Shown piece by piece: positions 7,886 through 14,914 of a stretch of 25,412 nucleotides of DNA (position 1 is its first letter; every line of letters begins with the position of its first letter). The notes beneath the pieces were generated by a model, which was not told where the DNA came from, ran no database searches, and was given only the letters and a program-made list of their open reading frames with translations. The translations under genes were made by a program, and so were the position numbers. The stretch is from positions 1 through 25,412 of the IMG/VR virus record IMGVR_UViG_3300008952_000275, one strand, 5' to 3'. Source of the stretch: a virus.

Positions 7886-9272
7886 CCGGCAACTCCGTGG
7901 TGAACTGGCCGACTATGCGCTGATTGGCAATCTCGTCATAAGCCTGAGGCAGTTCATCGTCCTCAACCACCAACGCGGCAATCTGCCGGTCAATCGCACG
8001 TTGGAAGGTGCCGCTTTGCAGTCCGCTTGCTCGGGCCATCTGCAGGAATTCCAAATCGGCATGGTAGTCACGCAGATCAAATGAGTCGGCGTAGTCGATA
8101 ACCCCATCCCAATCTCGACCTTGCCATGCGCACCACAGCGTCCATAGTTGTTCCTCTGCCAGTTCCAAGAGGTCGGCTTTCTCCGAGAGTTTGCTGTTCA
8201 GCATCTGGAACTCGGTCTGTAATGCGACTCCGCTCTTGGCTTGTTTTTCGGTTGCCCTGACTGCTCCCAAGTGAGTAACCCGATCCACTGCTTTGATCTT
8301 GTCCTCGATGCTTGCGCGGATGCCATCAAGGTTACTGCTGTTGGGTTGCAACAGGAACGGCGTTAAACCGGGGTCAAGGTCATCCGGCATTTGGATCACG
8401 CTACCGGCTCCCGCGCTTGCCTCCGTGCCGTCGGTCTTGGCGAGCGAGGGGTGGTTGGCAATGCGGATCAACTGCTCAATCTCGCTCAACTCGTTATAGA
8501 TCGCACGCTGTATATCGGCCACGTCTGCAATGTCAGGTACGCCCACGCCGCGGATCGGTGAGCGTTGCGCGTAAACACAGACCGCGGGAATGACCCCAAG
8601 CGGGTTATCCATGCGCTCAATCAATAGCGGGTCTTTTTCCGTCTCCGCTTCCCATAACTCAATGGTGTCTGGCGTCCAGATGCGAAAGCGTCGTTTGATG
8701 ATGTCCGTGTTGCTTCTCAAAGGATGCTCAAACATCTCACGCACTTTGAGGTACACCAGTTTGTAAGCCCCTGACGGCGTGCGCTCATAACGCCAATCAA
8801 ACACGTTCTCAGGCGTGATCAGCGTGAGGTAAGGCCGGATATCTGCCGCCAGTTCCTCGGCGCGGGTCGTGGCCTCGATGCTTGGCTTATCCAACAGCAA
8901 CCAACAGTGACCGTAGACGCTAGACCACACCGTTGCTTCCCGCATCACGGTGTTAAAGGATCGCCCGTCGTGATCGGCATCCATCAGGAACGGCGCAAGG
9001 GCCGGGTCGTTTTCTATCCCGCCAAACTCCCGGGTCGGGTTATCTCGCCAGATAAACGACGAGTAGATATGCACTACGTTCTTGCACTGGTTATCGAGCG
9101 GGGTCTGTGCAAGCCGCTCCTCATAATCCTGCTCGGATTCCAGTTTGTATTTGGTCAGGTATTGCCCTCGGCGATAGTTATCGCCCCCCAGGTAAGAGCG
9201 CAACAGAAACTCCCATCTAAGTGAATGAAGGTCGTAGGTAGCACCGGTTTGCGTTATTTGCTCGTTAGCCAT
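7878..9272 (-). CDS. Portal protein
   Basis: The protein has 464 aa from the ATG at 9272, which has GGTGGAG upstream and shares one base with the terminase stop (TAATG). A GTG three codons earlier is less likely. The sequence has portal features: an N-terminal segment with Tyr/Arg-rich YLGGDNYRRGQYLTKYK, a clip/wing region with RMDNPLGVIPAVCVY, a stem helix (DIQRAIYNELSEIEQLIRI) and a C-terminal helical crown (AEEQLWTLWCAWQGRDW). It looks closest to the DUF4055-type portals. The dodecameric ring would form the DNA entry vertex and dock the terminase. It lies between TerL and the MuF-like gene. Confidence 0.88.
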   Translation of the reverse strand: MANEQITQTGATYDLHSLRWEFLLRSYLGGDNYRRGQYLTKYKLESEQDYEERLAQTPLDNQCKNVVHIYSSFIWRDNPTREFGGIENDPALAPFLMDADHDGRSFNTVMREATVWSSVYGHCWLLLDKPSIEATTRAEELAADIRPYLTLITPENVFDWRYERTPSGAYKLVYLKVREMFEHPLRSNTDIIKRRFRIWTPDTIELWEAETEKDPLLIERMDNPLGVIPAVCVYAQRSPIRGVGVPDIADVADIQRAIYNELSEIEQLIRIANHPSLAKTDGTEASAGAGSVIQMPDDLDPGLTPFLLQPNSSNLDGIRASIEDKIKAVDRVTHLGAVRATEKQAKSGVALQTEFQMLNSKLSEKADLLELAEEQLWTLWCAWQGRDWDGVIDYADSFDLRDYHADLEFLQMARASGLQSGTFQRAIDRQIAALVVEDDELPQAYDEIANQRIVGQFTTELPVA

Positions 9273-10498
9273 TAACTCCACCGTGTTGGTTGTCGTGGTT
9301 CAATATGTCGGCGCAACGGCAACTCGCCCATGACGAGGTAGCCGATTGCGTCTGCGATGTGATCTAACCCGCTTGATTTATCGGGCTGATGCGATCCGTC
9401 TATGTAGGTCAGTCCATCTAAAGATCGGATTAGGTTTGTACAGCGAGGGTTAACAAATAATCTGCGCTTATCGTCAGCGGTTTTTAACGCCGCTTGCACA
9501 GTGTTAATTCTATCAATGACAGGGTGTGCATTACGAGGCGCGCGCACTTCAAATCCTGCGTTGGACAAAATAGCGAAGTCGGTACGACCCACTGGCGCCG
9601 AAGTCTTACGAGCGCGTCCAGACGGATCGGGATATACAACGATAGGTCGTTTCGGGTATCGCTGTTTTATTTCTTCGGCCATTAGTTCCGTGTTGCTGTC
9701 TTTCAACATGATCTCGTCGATCAGGTGTAACTGGTCTGCCGCCCTAACCGAGATAACAGCACTCATCGGATCCACGTTGAAATCCATGCCGATTAATAAG
9801 GTGCCACCGTTATCGGTTACATCAGCAACGTTTTCTACGTGGTCGAAGTTGGAATAAACCCGTCCAGAAAGTGCCTCGAAGGTCGCGAGAAATTCCTGTC
9901 GAAATTCCCTCTCCCCCATATCCCGCATGGCGACTTCGATCTCGTCAGCCGACACCCGCGCTCCGTCTGCGGTGGTGAACTGGTAAGCGGCCCACCCTTC
10001 TGTATCCTGCGCGTATCGGAATAGGTCGTAGAAATGGTTGTATCCTTTCGGGGTGCCGATCCATAAAGCACGCCCTTGTCTATCTGCCAACATTGGCCGA
10101 AGGACTTCATGCCATGCATCGGGGTGCATATCAGCAAATTCGTCCATAACCAAGAAATCAAGACCAACACCGCGAAGACTGTCGTAATTATCCGCGCCCC
10201 GAAGGGATGCTGTGGCCCCATTAATTAACTCCAGACTCAGGTCAGTTTCGTTGGTGTGCGTGATTACGCTTGCCGGTGTCATCCGTTTTAACTCCTTCCA
10301 CGCAATCTGCTTTGCCTGTCTGTAAGTCGGCGCGACATACCAAGCGGTGTGATTGTCATTGGCACAAGCGTTCAGTAATTCAGTGAGGGCGAGATACGTC
10401 TTTCCGAATCTCCGACCCGCTACCAGAACCCGAAACCTCGCCTGATTCCGATGCACTTCCCACTGGTTGGTGTGTAGTATGTGTTTCCGTTCCTTCAT
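9272..10498 (-). CDS. terL: Terminase large subunit (ATPase and nuclease)
   Basis: A 408-aa terminase with a complete motif set. The Walker A motif is AGRRFGKT at residues 27-34, Walker B is LDFLVMDE at 113-120 and the coupling motif is WIGTPKG near 146-152. The C-terminal RNase H-like nuclease carries aspartates in GMDFNVDP (about D239), YPDPSG (about D291) and GLDHIADA (about D379 and D383). It would pump DNA through the portal and cut concatemers. The Walker A position so near the N-terminus supports the ATG at 10498. That start lies inside the terS gene, giving a 119-base overlap. The end is coupled to the portal gene by TAATG. Confidence 0.95.
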   Translation of the reverse strand: MKERKHILHTNQWEVHRNQARFRVLVAGRRFGKTYLALTELLNACANDNHTAWYVAPTYRQAKQIAWKELKRMTPASVITHTNETDLSLELINGATASLRGADNYDSLRGVGLDFLVMDEFADMHPDAWHEVLRPMLADRQGRALWIGTPKGYNHFYDLFRYAQDTEGWAAYQFTTADGARVSADEIEVAMRDMGEREFRQEFLATFEALSGRVYSNFDHVENVADVTDNGGTLLIGMDFNVDPMSAVISVRAADQLHLIDEIMLKDSNTELMAEEIKQRYPKRPIVVYPDPSGRARKTSAPVGRTDFAILSNAGFEVRAPRNAHPVIDRINTVQAALKTADDKRRLFVNPRCTNLIRSLDGLTYIDGSHQPDKSSGLDHIADAIGYLVMGELPLRRHIEPRQPTRWS

Positions 10499-10838
10499 CG
10501 CGGGTGATCACTAACCGTTCTATTTGATGCTGTTCGATCTGTTGTTTATCGCTCTGGCCAAGTCGGTTCTTCCCTAACCAAATCTGCATGGTGGCATTGC
10601 CTTCTTCAGCCGTTTTCCATTGCATACGGCGAAGCGATGCGTTGCCCTGTTGCTTGCCCTGTTCTACGGCTTCCGCTATCTCGGGGTCTTGTTTTTTGTG
10701 CCGTTTCCAAGTCGCATAGTTGATCCCGATAACCGATGCTATCTCTGGTTCGGTGCAACTTAGCCCTGCCAGAGTCTTCACTTGCTCCAAATTGATTTGC
10801 GCTCTCGGGCGACCACCTTTGTTTTTTGGTTCATTCAT
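10380..10838 (-). CDS. terS: Terminase small subunit
   Basis: The protein has 152 aa from the ATG at 10838, which overlaps the upstream stop as ATGA; a TTG at 10883 would add 15 residues. The N-terminal domain is a helix-turn-helix (LEQVKTLAGLSCTEPEIASVIGI then NYATWKRHKK), followed by a helical oligomerisation part (EGNATMQIWLGKNRLGQSDKQ). The WLGKN-x-LGQ motif is common in small terminases. It would recognise the packaging site and stimulate TerL. The C-terminal 39 codons, Ser/Gly/Glu-rich, overlap the terL start in another frame, so that tail is probably flexible and constrained by the terL code. Confidence 0.85.
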   Translation of the reverse strand: MNEPKNKGGRPRAQINLEQVKTLAGLSCTEPEIASVIGINYATWKRHKKQDPEIAEAVEQGKQQGNASLRRMQWKTAEEGNATMQIWLGKNRLGQSDKQQIEQHQIERLVITRDEGTETHTTHQPVGSASESGEVSGSGSGSEIRKDVSRPH

Positions 10839-11698
10839 GGCGCAAAACTCTCTGAGATAATCATCGGCACTGCTTTTCCCCAATCTATTCGATGATGTAA
10901 ACGTCTATTTTTCACTCCCATCGGCGCGATGGTTACGCATGATGGCGCGACCATGATCGTATAAAAGCTTTTAACGTATGTGCCGGAATCCAGATATAAC
11001 TCAGTCATCCCCCCTGAGTTAGATTGACTCGCCATTTGATTTAACTGAACAGGCAGATATGTGAAAAACAAACGCCCGACTCTGCCCAATCCTACATAGG
11101 TGTTTACATCTTCATTTATTCGGCCTGAAAACTGAAAAGGACGATCTACATCGCAGATAAAACTGTTCATCGCCTTTCTCTTTATTTGTTTTTTCGGCTT
11201 GCCATTGGCCCGTAATGGCCCGCCTATATGGTCGCCGCCCTGAGACATAGCAATAGTTAGCGTGGGTGTTTCCTCCATAAAACCAATAAATGCCGTTAAG
11301 ACATCGTCAAGACTTTTTATCGTCCAACCATGCCAACCATAAGTTCCATTTAATCGCCCCGGCCTACGATATGAAAAATTTGTGTAATCATCGTCCAGTT
11401 GAATGAAATATTTGCAACCTACCTCCTTTGCGAGATCAAAACACGCGTTTCTCGCCCATAGGATTGCACGACGATCTTTAAAGTTATCGAATTGATCGGT
11501 TGTTTTTGCTATTTCATCTTTTGAAAAAACCAATACTGAATCACCAAATAATTCTTTGTACTGCTCGATAGTGCTGTCTTCATCATCAACGACTATAAAT
11601 ATCTTGCCTGTATATCCAGCGCGCCTTAATGAACTAATAGTAACGACCTTATTTGGCCTTCCATGTGTGAGAATGAATGCAGCGAAATCACTACGCAT
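10835..11698 (-). CDS. TET-associated-type glycosyltransferase (TAGT-like)
   Basis: The protein has 287 aa from the ATG at 11698, with AGGA eight bases upstream; it overlaps the ParB gene by eight bases. It looks like a GT-A glycosyltransferase: FAAFILTHGRP near the N-terminus, a nucleotide-sugar strand KIFIVVDDED (32-41), a WARNACFDLAKE helix at 81-92 and a DDD metal-binding motif in FIQLDDDY (98-105). The combination of THGRP, VVDDED, ARN and LDDDY fits the phage family known as TET-associated glycosyltransferases, proposed to glycosylate hypermodified DNA bases. No TET/JBP dioxygenase or DNA methylase is in this window. Family call is from memory of the pattern; the DNA-modification role is inferred. 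Confidence 0.68.
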   Translation of the reverse strand: MRSDFAAFILTHGRPNKVVTISSLRRAGYTGKIFIVVDDEDSTIEQYKELFGDSVLVFSKDEIAKTTDQFDNFKDRRAILWARNACFDLAKEVGCKYFIQLDDDYTNFSYRRPGRLNGTYGWHGWTIKSLDDVLTAFIGFMEETPTLTIAMSQGGDHIGGPLRANGKPKKQIKRKAMNSFICDVDRPFQFSGRINEDVNTYVGLGRVGRLFFTYLPVQLNQMASQSNSGGMTELYLDSGTYVKSFYTIMVAPSCVTIAPMGVKNRRLHHRIDWGKAVPMIISESFAP

Positions 11699-12458
11699 CT
11701 GGATAATCCTGACCAAATGCTTCATCCAAATTACTTTCAAGATTAACAAAGCCGTTTTCGATTGCTTTATTAAAATCAATAACAACAAGCGCCGATTCTT
11801 CCATTAGATTTTGAATATCCTGAGATGAGTGCGCGTAAAAATCAGCGAGTTTGTCGAAACGAAATACCACATGCCGTTCTGCGGCATCGCATAAAACATC
11901 CTCTATTTCTTTACTCAGTTTTGCTTTTTTGATTTCTTTAATTAACTGATCTGCTTTAGTACGATCTCGTAGTTCCGACGGAATAGGCTTCTGATCTGAT
12001 GGCTCATATATCGGCGCATCAATCTTGCTTGTATATGGATTGTTATCCCATTCAATTAGAGCGGGGTCGATAAGATATTGAGACAACTGTTTATTGTTAA
12101 ACGCCGTTAAATCGAGATCGAATCCAAGATCATCAAGATCGCAGAGTTCAATTCCGAGCATCTTTATATCCCACGATGCGTATTCATTGGTTCGGTTATC
12201 AGCAAGCCGGTATGCTTTGGCCTGTCCCTCTGTCAGTTTATCGGCAACTTGTACCGGCACTTCATCGAAACCGAGTTTTTTCGCCGCTAACAGTCGGGTG
12301 TGGCCGACGATCACGACCATGTTTTCATCTACGACAATCGGCTGTTGCCAACCAAATGCTTGAATAGATGCCGCGACCTTATCTACAGCATCCGAGTTGT
12401 TTCTCGGGTTGTTGGCGTAGGGGATAACAGAATCAATATTGACGTTATCAATTTTCAT
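11691..12458 (-). CDS. ParB/Srx-fold domain protein
   Basis: A 255-aa protein with an N-terminal ParB nuclease-like domain. Key features are IPYANNPRNN (12-21), the helix AVDKVAASIQAFGWQQPIVVD (24-44) and the signature VGHTRLLAAKKLG (51-63). After about residue 120 the sequence is unlike partition proteins; it has a charged middle and a C-terminal domain with HVVFRFDKLADFYAHSS and ALVVIDFNKAIENGF. No methyltransferase domain is fused, unlike many phage ParB-MTase proteins. It is translationally coupled to the Cys-rich protein upstream (ATGA) and the glycosyltransferase downstream. In phages such ParB domains are often found with DNA-modifying enzymes. CTP or ATP use and DNA targeting are inferred. 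Confidence 0.85.
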   Translation of the reverse strand: MKIDNVNIDSVIPYANNPRNNSDAVDKVAASIQAFGWQQPIVVDENMVVIVGHTRLLAAKKLGFDEVPVQVADKLTEGQAKAYRLADNRTNEYASWDIKMLGIELCDLDDLGFDLDLTAFNNKQLSQYLIDPALIEWDNNPYTSKIDAPIYEPSDQKPIPSELRDRTKADQLIKEIKKAKLSKEIEDVLCDAAERHVVFRFDKLADFYAHSSQDIQNLMEESALVVIDFNKAIENGFVNLESNLDEAFGQDYPDA

Positions 12459-12673
12459 TTTTTGCTCTTTTTTTCTATAAAAATATCATCATAGATTTCC
12501 CGCGTTGCCGGGATCGGTTCAGTTTGTTTTGGTGGTTTCTGTCGGCGGCCTAAATCCACATACAGGGCAAACTGCTCACACGCCAGTTCAAAATAATCGC
12601 ATACATCCCAAAGCGGGCAGTCGTAGTCGCATGGTGCTGGTGGAATTTCAATGAATAACCTAGTGGTCGGCAT
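12455..12673 (-). CDS. Small Cys-rich hypothetical protein
   Basis: A 72-aa protein with four cysteines in the pattern C-x3-C-x5-C-x6-C (CDYDCPLWDVCDYFELAC), which may bind zinc. The C-terminal half is basic and Pro-rich (RRQKPPKQTEPIPATREIY) and ends in KKSKK. It overlaps the resolvase-like gene upstream by 14 bases and the ParB gene downstream as ATGA. I do not recognise the family. The context suggests it is expressed with, and might act with, the ParB/glycosyltransferase pair. Confidence 0.72.
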   Translation of the reverse strand: MPTTRLFIEIPPAPCDYDCPLWDVCDYFELACEQFALYVDLGRRQKPPKQTEPIPATREIYDDIFIEKKSKK

Positions 12674-13064
12674 CGATACCGCCGATGGCTCGCCAACTTA
12701 TTTCCTCGCGCACTACTTCGCACCAGTCAGCGATATCCATCTCAATAGGAAAATGATGGACGCAACCAATATCCCGAGCAAAGCACCGGACGCGCCACGG
12801 ACGATAATCCAGTCGGTAAATCAAAACCGGCCTCTCGTTTATGACGCTTGCTTGGTTTCTTGATTGCGCCCACCAATCGTTTGACCATTTCTTCGCTCGT
12901 TTAACTTCAATCGCCCATCCCGGTACGCCGAGAAGATCCGTTCGGCATATTCCACCGGACGCCTGCATCTGCCAGTTCCGCGTAATATCCAGATTCAGTT
13001 CGTCACGAAGGATTCGCGCGACTTCTTGCTCGCCCGCGCGACCCTTAGTGCGTGAGTTGGTCAA
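12660..13064 (-). CDS. Holliday-junction-resolvase-like PD-(D/E)XK nuclease
   Basis: A 134-aa protein with the layout of archaeal Hjc-type and phage resolvase-like nucleases. The N-terminus has KGRAGEQEVARILRDEL with the conserved acidic residue (about E12-E14), followed by DLLGVPGWAIEVKRA, giving the D43...E53-x-K55 active-site triad. The C-terminal half has VLIYRLDYRPWRVR, a typical core strand. It would resolve branched DNA formed during recombination-dependent replication or before packaging. It overlaps both neighbouring genes by a few bases. The DNA substrate is not shown by the sequence. Confidence 0.8.
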   Translation of the reverse strand: MTNSRTKGRAGEQEVARILRDELNLDITRNWQMQASGGICRTDLLGVPGWAIEVKRAKKWSNDWWAQSRNQASVINERPVLIYRLDYRPWRVRCFARDIGCVHHFPIEMDIADWCEVVREEISWRAIGGIDADH

Positions 13065-13252
13065 CTGGAATTGTCAGAATTGTCAACGCTGTTGTTCGAC
13101 TCATCATGGCCATCGGAACACTCTGTACCCGAACAAACATCAATACCGGTTGAACTACCTCCGACTTCGACGCAACCGAAAGAGATCGTTGCGATGAATA
13201 TCAAAGATGCGGTGATGTAGAACGTTGTCCAAAGCCTTTTAATTTTGCTCAT
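13061..13252 (-). CDS. Small predicted lipoprotein 1
   Basis: The 63-aa product has a lipoprotein signal: basic start (MSKIKRLW), hydrophobic segment to residue 23, then SFGC with the lipidation Cys at about residue 27. The mature part is Ser/Gly/Asp/Asn-rich and acidic (SNNSVDNSDNSS) with two more Cys (VCSGTEC), so it would be a short flexible, possibly disulfide-bonded, lipid-anchored peptide. It overlaps a second lipoprotein gene by 14 bases. No family is recognised. It is not in a lysis cassette, so Rz1 is unlikely; superinfection exclusion is a reasonable guess only. Confidence 0.65.
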   Translation of the reverse strand: MSKIKRLWTTFYITASLIFIATISFGCVEVGGSSTGIDVCSGTECSDGHDESNNSVDNSDNSS

Positions 13253-13418
13253 CAGGGGTTACCTCTTTGTCCAAATACACGCCTGTGCTGTATGTCGTAT
13301 CGCCGACAGTTGTCGAAACAAACGTCGAGCAACCGCTTATCAAGAACGCAACGACGAGTGTTATTCCGAATATGAAAATGAATTCCCACGTTAAGAGGGC
13401 GTTATAGAATTTCCGCAT
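13239..13418 (-). CDS. Small predicted lipoprotein 2
   Basis: The protein has 59 aa from the ATG at 13418, which follows GGAGAGAG; a longer reading from 13451 has no such site. The N-terminal hydrophobic segment (about 11-27) ends in LISGC, a good lipobox with Cys30. The mature 29 residues (STFVSTTVGDTTYSTGVYLD) are beta-prone and polar. Residue +2 is Ser, which in enterobacteria favours outer-membrane sorting. The gene overlaps the Ref-like nuclease upstream and lipoprotein 1 downstream. Function unknown; a cell-surface exclusion protein is possible. Confidence 0.7.
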   Translation of the reverse strand: MRKFYNALLTWEFIFIFGITLVVAFLISGCSTFVSTTVGDTTYSTGVYLDKEVTPDEQN

Positions 13419-13716
13419 TGACTCTCTCCAATAATTCGATTTCCGTTCCATATCGGCTCAAGAAATCGTGTGGATCGCTATGGATACCTGGGAATTCCCC
13501 CCCATAGCGGTGATGTGTCGGGCAAAGCGGGATGGTTTGATCATCCGGCGCCCTTTGTGAAAGCCCCATACCGGAGCGAATGTGATGAATTTCGGGTGGG
13601 GTATGTGGATAACCTTCGATATGACACGCGATACACCCCAATTCAGTCAGAGCGAGAAACCTTGCGTTTCTGCTCCTGCGCGAAATCGTATAGTGAGATT
13701 TTGAATTTATCTTCAA
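13402..13716 (-). CDS. Ref-like RecA-dependent HNH nuclease
   Basis: A protein of up to 104 aa with the pattern of the phage P1 Ref family. The motifs are LGCIAC, then EIHHIRSGMG, then IPLCPTHHR and FPGIHSD, then the helix YGTEIELLERVN. These give two Cys and several His for metal binding in a beta-beta-alpha HNH fold. P1 Ref cuts the displaced strand of RecA-made D-loops, so this protein likely assists host RecA-driven recombination. The start is uncertain: TTG at 13716 is the first in-frame option and overlaps the upstream overprinted gene by 74 bases, with no clear ribosome-binding site. Confidence 0.8.
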   Translation of the reverse strand: MKINSKSHYTISRRSRNARFLALTELGCIACHIEGYPHTPPEIHHIRSGMGLSQRAPDDQTIPLCPTHHRYGGEFPGIHSDPHDFLSRYGTEIELLERVNAEIL

Positions 13717-13954
13717 ACCATTCGGCCCAAGTCCTCACTCCGCTAGGTGTTTTTCGGTTTCTTTTTTTCCAGATTGATCTCGCCGCGTGATATTTGAGTT
13801 GCTCATACTCAGCCTTGATTTGATCTCGGCTAGGGTTGCTCGGGCGAGTTCGGGATCCGTTGGTGCCGGTAACCCCAGTTTTGCTATCCGGTGATACGGT
13901 GCGAGGGGTTTCACGTGGCACATTGCGAGAAACTGAGGCAGACTCGGTGGCCAT
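13643..13954 (-). CDS. Overprinted small protein overlapping the P-like gene
   Basis: A 103-aa frame starting at ATG 13954 with GGGAG four to five bases upstream. Its first 220 bases lie inside the P-like gene in another frame. The N-terminal half is Ser/Thr/Pro/Arg-rich (MATESASVSRNVPRETPRTV). The C-terminal half looks like a normal folded or helical protein (QIKAEYEQLKYHAARSIW, then VRTWAEWFEDKFKISLYDF) and extends beyond the P stop to 13643. Because that C-terminal part is coding-like, the frame must be translated somehow. Either this is its own gene or it is a C-terminal extension of P by -1 slippage on A7 at 13768-13762. No family named. Confidence 0.52.
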   Translation of the reverse strand: MATESASVSRNVPRETPRTVSPDSKTGVTGTNGSRTRPSNPSRDQIKAEYEQLKYHAARSIWKKRNRKTPSGVRTWAEWFEDKFKISLYDFAQEQKRKVSRSD

Positions 13955-14235
13955 TCGTCTCCCGATTCCACAATCTTTGAGAATCCCCGCGAGATCAGGC
14001 GCATTTGTGTCTCCTGATCGCCCAAAGACGCTAAACCCTCGGCCCAAGTCTTTGCTGCGCTCGTCAGATTGCCGTCTGAGTCTGAGCATTCGCCATACTG
14101 GCTGACCCACTTGTGTCCGTAGACTTCTGCCATTCGTGTCCATACCCTTGCGATCAGCCGGTTATGAATCCGATTTGAGTCTTTGCTCGGCGGCGAGTGC
14201 TCGTTCTGCCGCACTAGGCTTCCGATTGATTCCAT
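13735..14235 (-). CDS. Replication protein P-like helicase loader
   Basis: A 166-aa protein resembling lambda P-type replication proteins. It has LIARVWTRMAEVYGHKWVSQ, then KTWAEGLASL, then a segment with ESGDEWPPSLPQFLAMCHV. The W-x-P-S-x-x-x-FLA motif is a mark of this family. P proteins bind the host replicative helicase and bring it to the origin bound by the O-like initiator encoded just upstream. It is shorter than lambda P (233 aa), with a basic, low-complexity C-terminus (RLSMSNSNITRRDQSGKKET). A run of seven A near the end, in slippery phase, could give a 197-aa form. It overlaps the O-like gene by 74 bases. Confidence 0.78.
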   Translation of the reverse strand: MESIGSLVRQNEHSPPSKDSNRIHNRLIARVWTRMAEVYGHKWVSQYGECSDSDGNLTSAAKTWAEGLASLGDQETQMRLISRGFSKIVESGDEWPPSLPQFLAMCHVKPLAPYHRIAKLGLPAPTDPELARATLAEIKSRLSMSNSNITRRDQSGKKETEKHLAE

Positions 14236-14656
14236 GATGCCTCCGAAAATTCTCTATTGGGTTGGCAACCCTATTGTTGTTTTCAGTACTTACTATTAAT
14301 TCAGTACTTACTAGTGTGCGATTTTCGGACAGTCCGTTTTTCGGAGAGTCCGAAAACTGGTCTCTCGGTGGAGATTCATGGATAACGATCTCCGTTCCCC
14401 CGAATCGACCCCCTTTCCCGCGCGCTTTTCGATATTCCAGATATCCGGCATCCGACAGTTCCCGCAGAATTCGCCGAACTTTTGACCTACCGGCCTGTGA
14501 TTGCCTCTCAAGATGCACGACATTCACCTGCCATTTGTCTGGTTTCGACAGTAGATAGGCCATAAGACCCCGCGCATCCCAAGACAAACTGGCGTCCTCG
14601 AGAATCCGGTTGTCGATAACTGTCCATCGGTATCTGTTCGGGTTGCGCAGAATCAC
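14162..14656 (-). CDS. O-like replication protein with winged helix-turn-helix
   Basis: A 164-aa protein. The N-terminal domain reads as a wHTH common in phage replication genes. It has NRILEDASLSWDARGLMAYL, then KPDKWQVNVVHLERQS, a recognition helix (RSKVRRILRELSDAGYLEY) and a Gly/Arg wing. A hydrophilic linker follows (SENRTLVSTELIVSTENNN) and a basic C-terminal tail that overlaps the P-like gene. In lambda, O binds iterons inside its own gene; here the linker-coding DNA also carries tandem repeats (14282-14352). It would be the origin-binding initiator. A purely regulatory wHTH is the alternative. Confidence 0.7.
   Translation of the reverse strand: MILRNPNRYRWTVIDNRILEDASLSWDARGLMAYLLSKPDKWQVNVVHLERQSQAGRSKVRRILRELSDAGYLEYRKARGKGGRFGGTEIVIHESPPRDQFSDSPKNGLSENRTLVSTELIVSTENNNRVANPIENFRRHHGINRKPSAAERALAAEQRLKSDS
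14259..14352. other. Candidate replication origin: iteron-like repeats inside the O-like gene
   Basis: The stretch has TTCAGTACTTACTA twice (14282-14295 and 14300-14313, period 18). It also has TTTTCGGACAGTCCG (14322-14336) and TTTTCGGAGAGTCCG (14338-14352), one mismatch, period 16. A 13-bp palindrome GGGTTG-G-CAACCC lies at 14259-14271. The first repeat holds an AGTACT palindrome and the third repeat holds CGGAC-A-GTCCG. Short repeats at the end of the initiator DNA-binding domain resemble the layout of lambda ori within O. The repeats are visible; origin function is inferred. Confidence 0.5.
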
Positions 14657-14705
14657 TAAGAAAAAAGGGCCTTTCGACCCAATCCCAAGATGACCGGAGG
14701 AGGAG

Positions 14706-14906
14706 TCATTCGTTTCTTGGGTATATATCGGGGCGCAGTTCGTGCCGACTAACGCCAGTTACCTTTTCGACCGGAATCACGAATTCCGGGGAAATCTGGC
14801 TTTTATGAAGCCAGTTCCATACTCGTGGCTGAGAAACCCCCAACGCTCGGGCCAAACTGCTCTGACCGCCGGCTATCTCCACCGCTTTCTCAATCGCTTG
14901 ATTCAT
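14706..14906 (-). CDS. Cro/YdaS-like transcriptional regulator
   Basis: A 66-aa helix-turn-helix protein with the YdaS/Cro pattern: NQAIEKAVEIAGGQSSLARA, then LGVSQPRVWNWLHKSQISPE, then VIPVEKVTGVSRHELRPDIYP. It is the first gene of the minus-strand operon and divergent from the repressor operon, the position of cro in lambdoid phages. It would bind the operators in 14907-15030 and repress the lysogenic promoter. A -10 box lies only nine bases from its ATG and no ribosome-binding site is visible, so its mRNA is probably leaderless or nearly so. Confidence 0.88.
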   Translation of the reverse strand: MNQAIEKAVEIAGGQSSLARALGVSQPRVWNWLHKSQISPEFVIPVEKVTGVSRHELRPDIYPRNE

Positions 14907-14914
14907 GGGTGCAT

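Noticed and set aside
7659-8084. 141-codon plus frame
   Set aside because: Antisense to MuF-like and portal genes; no context on the plus strand.
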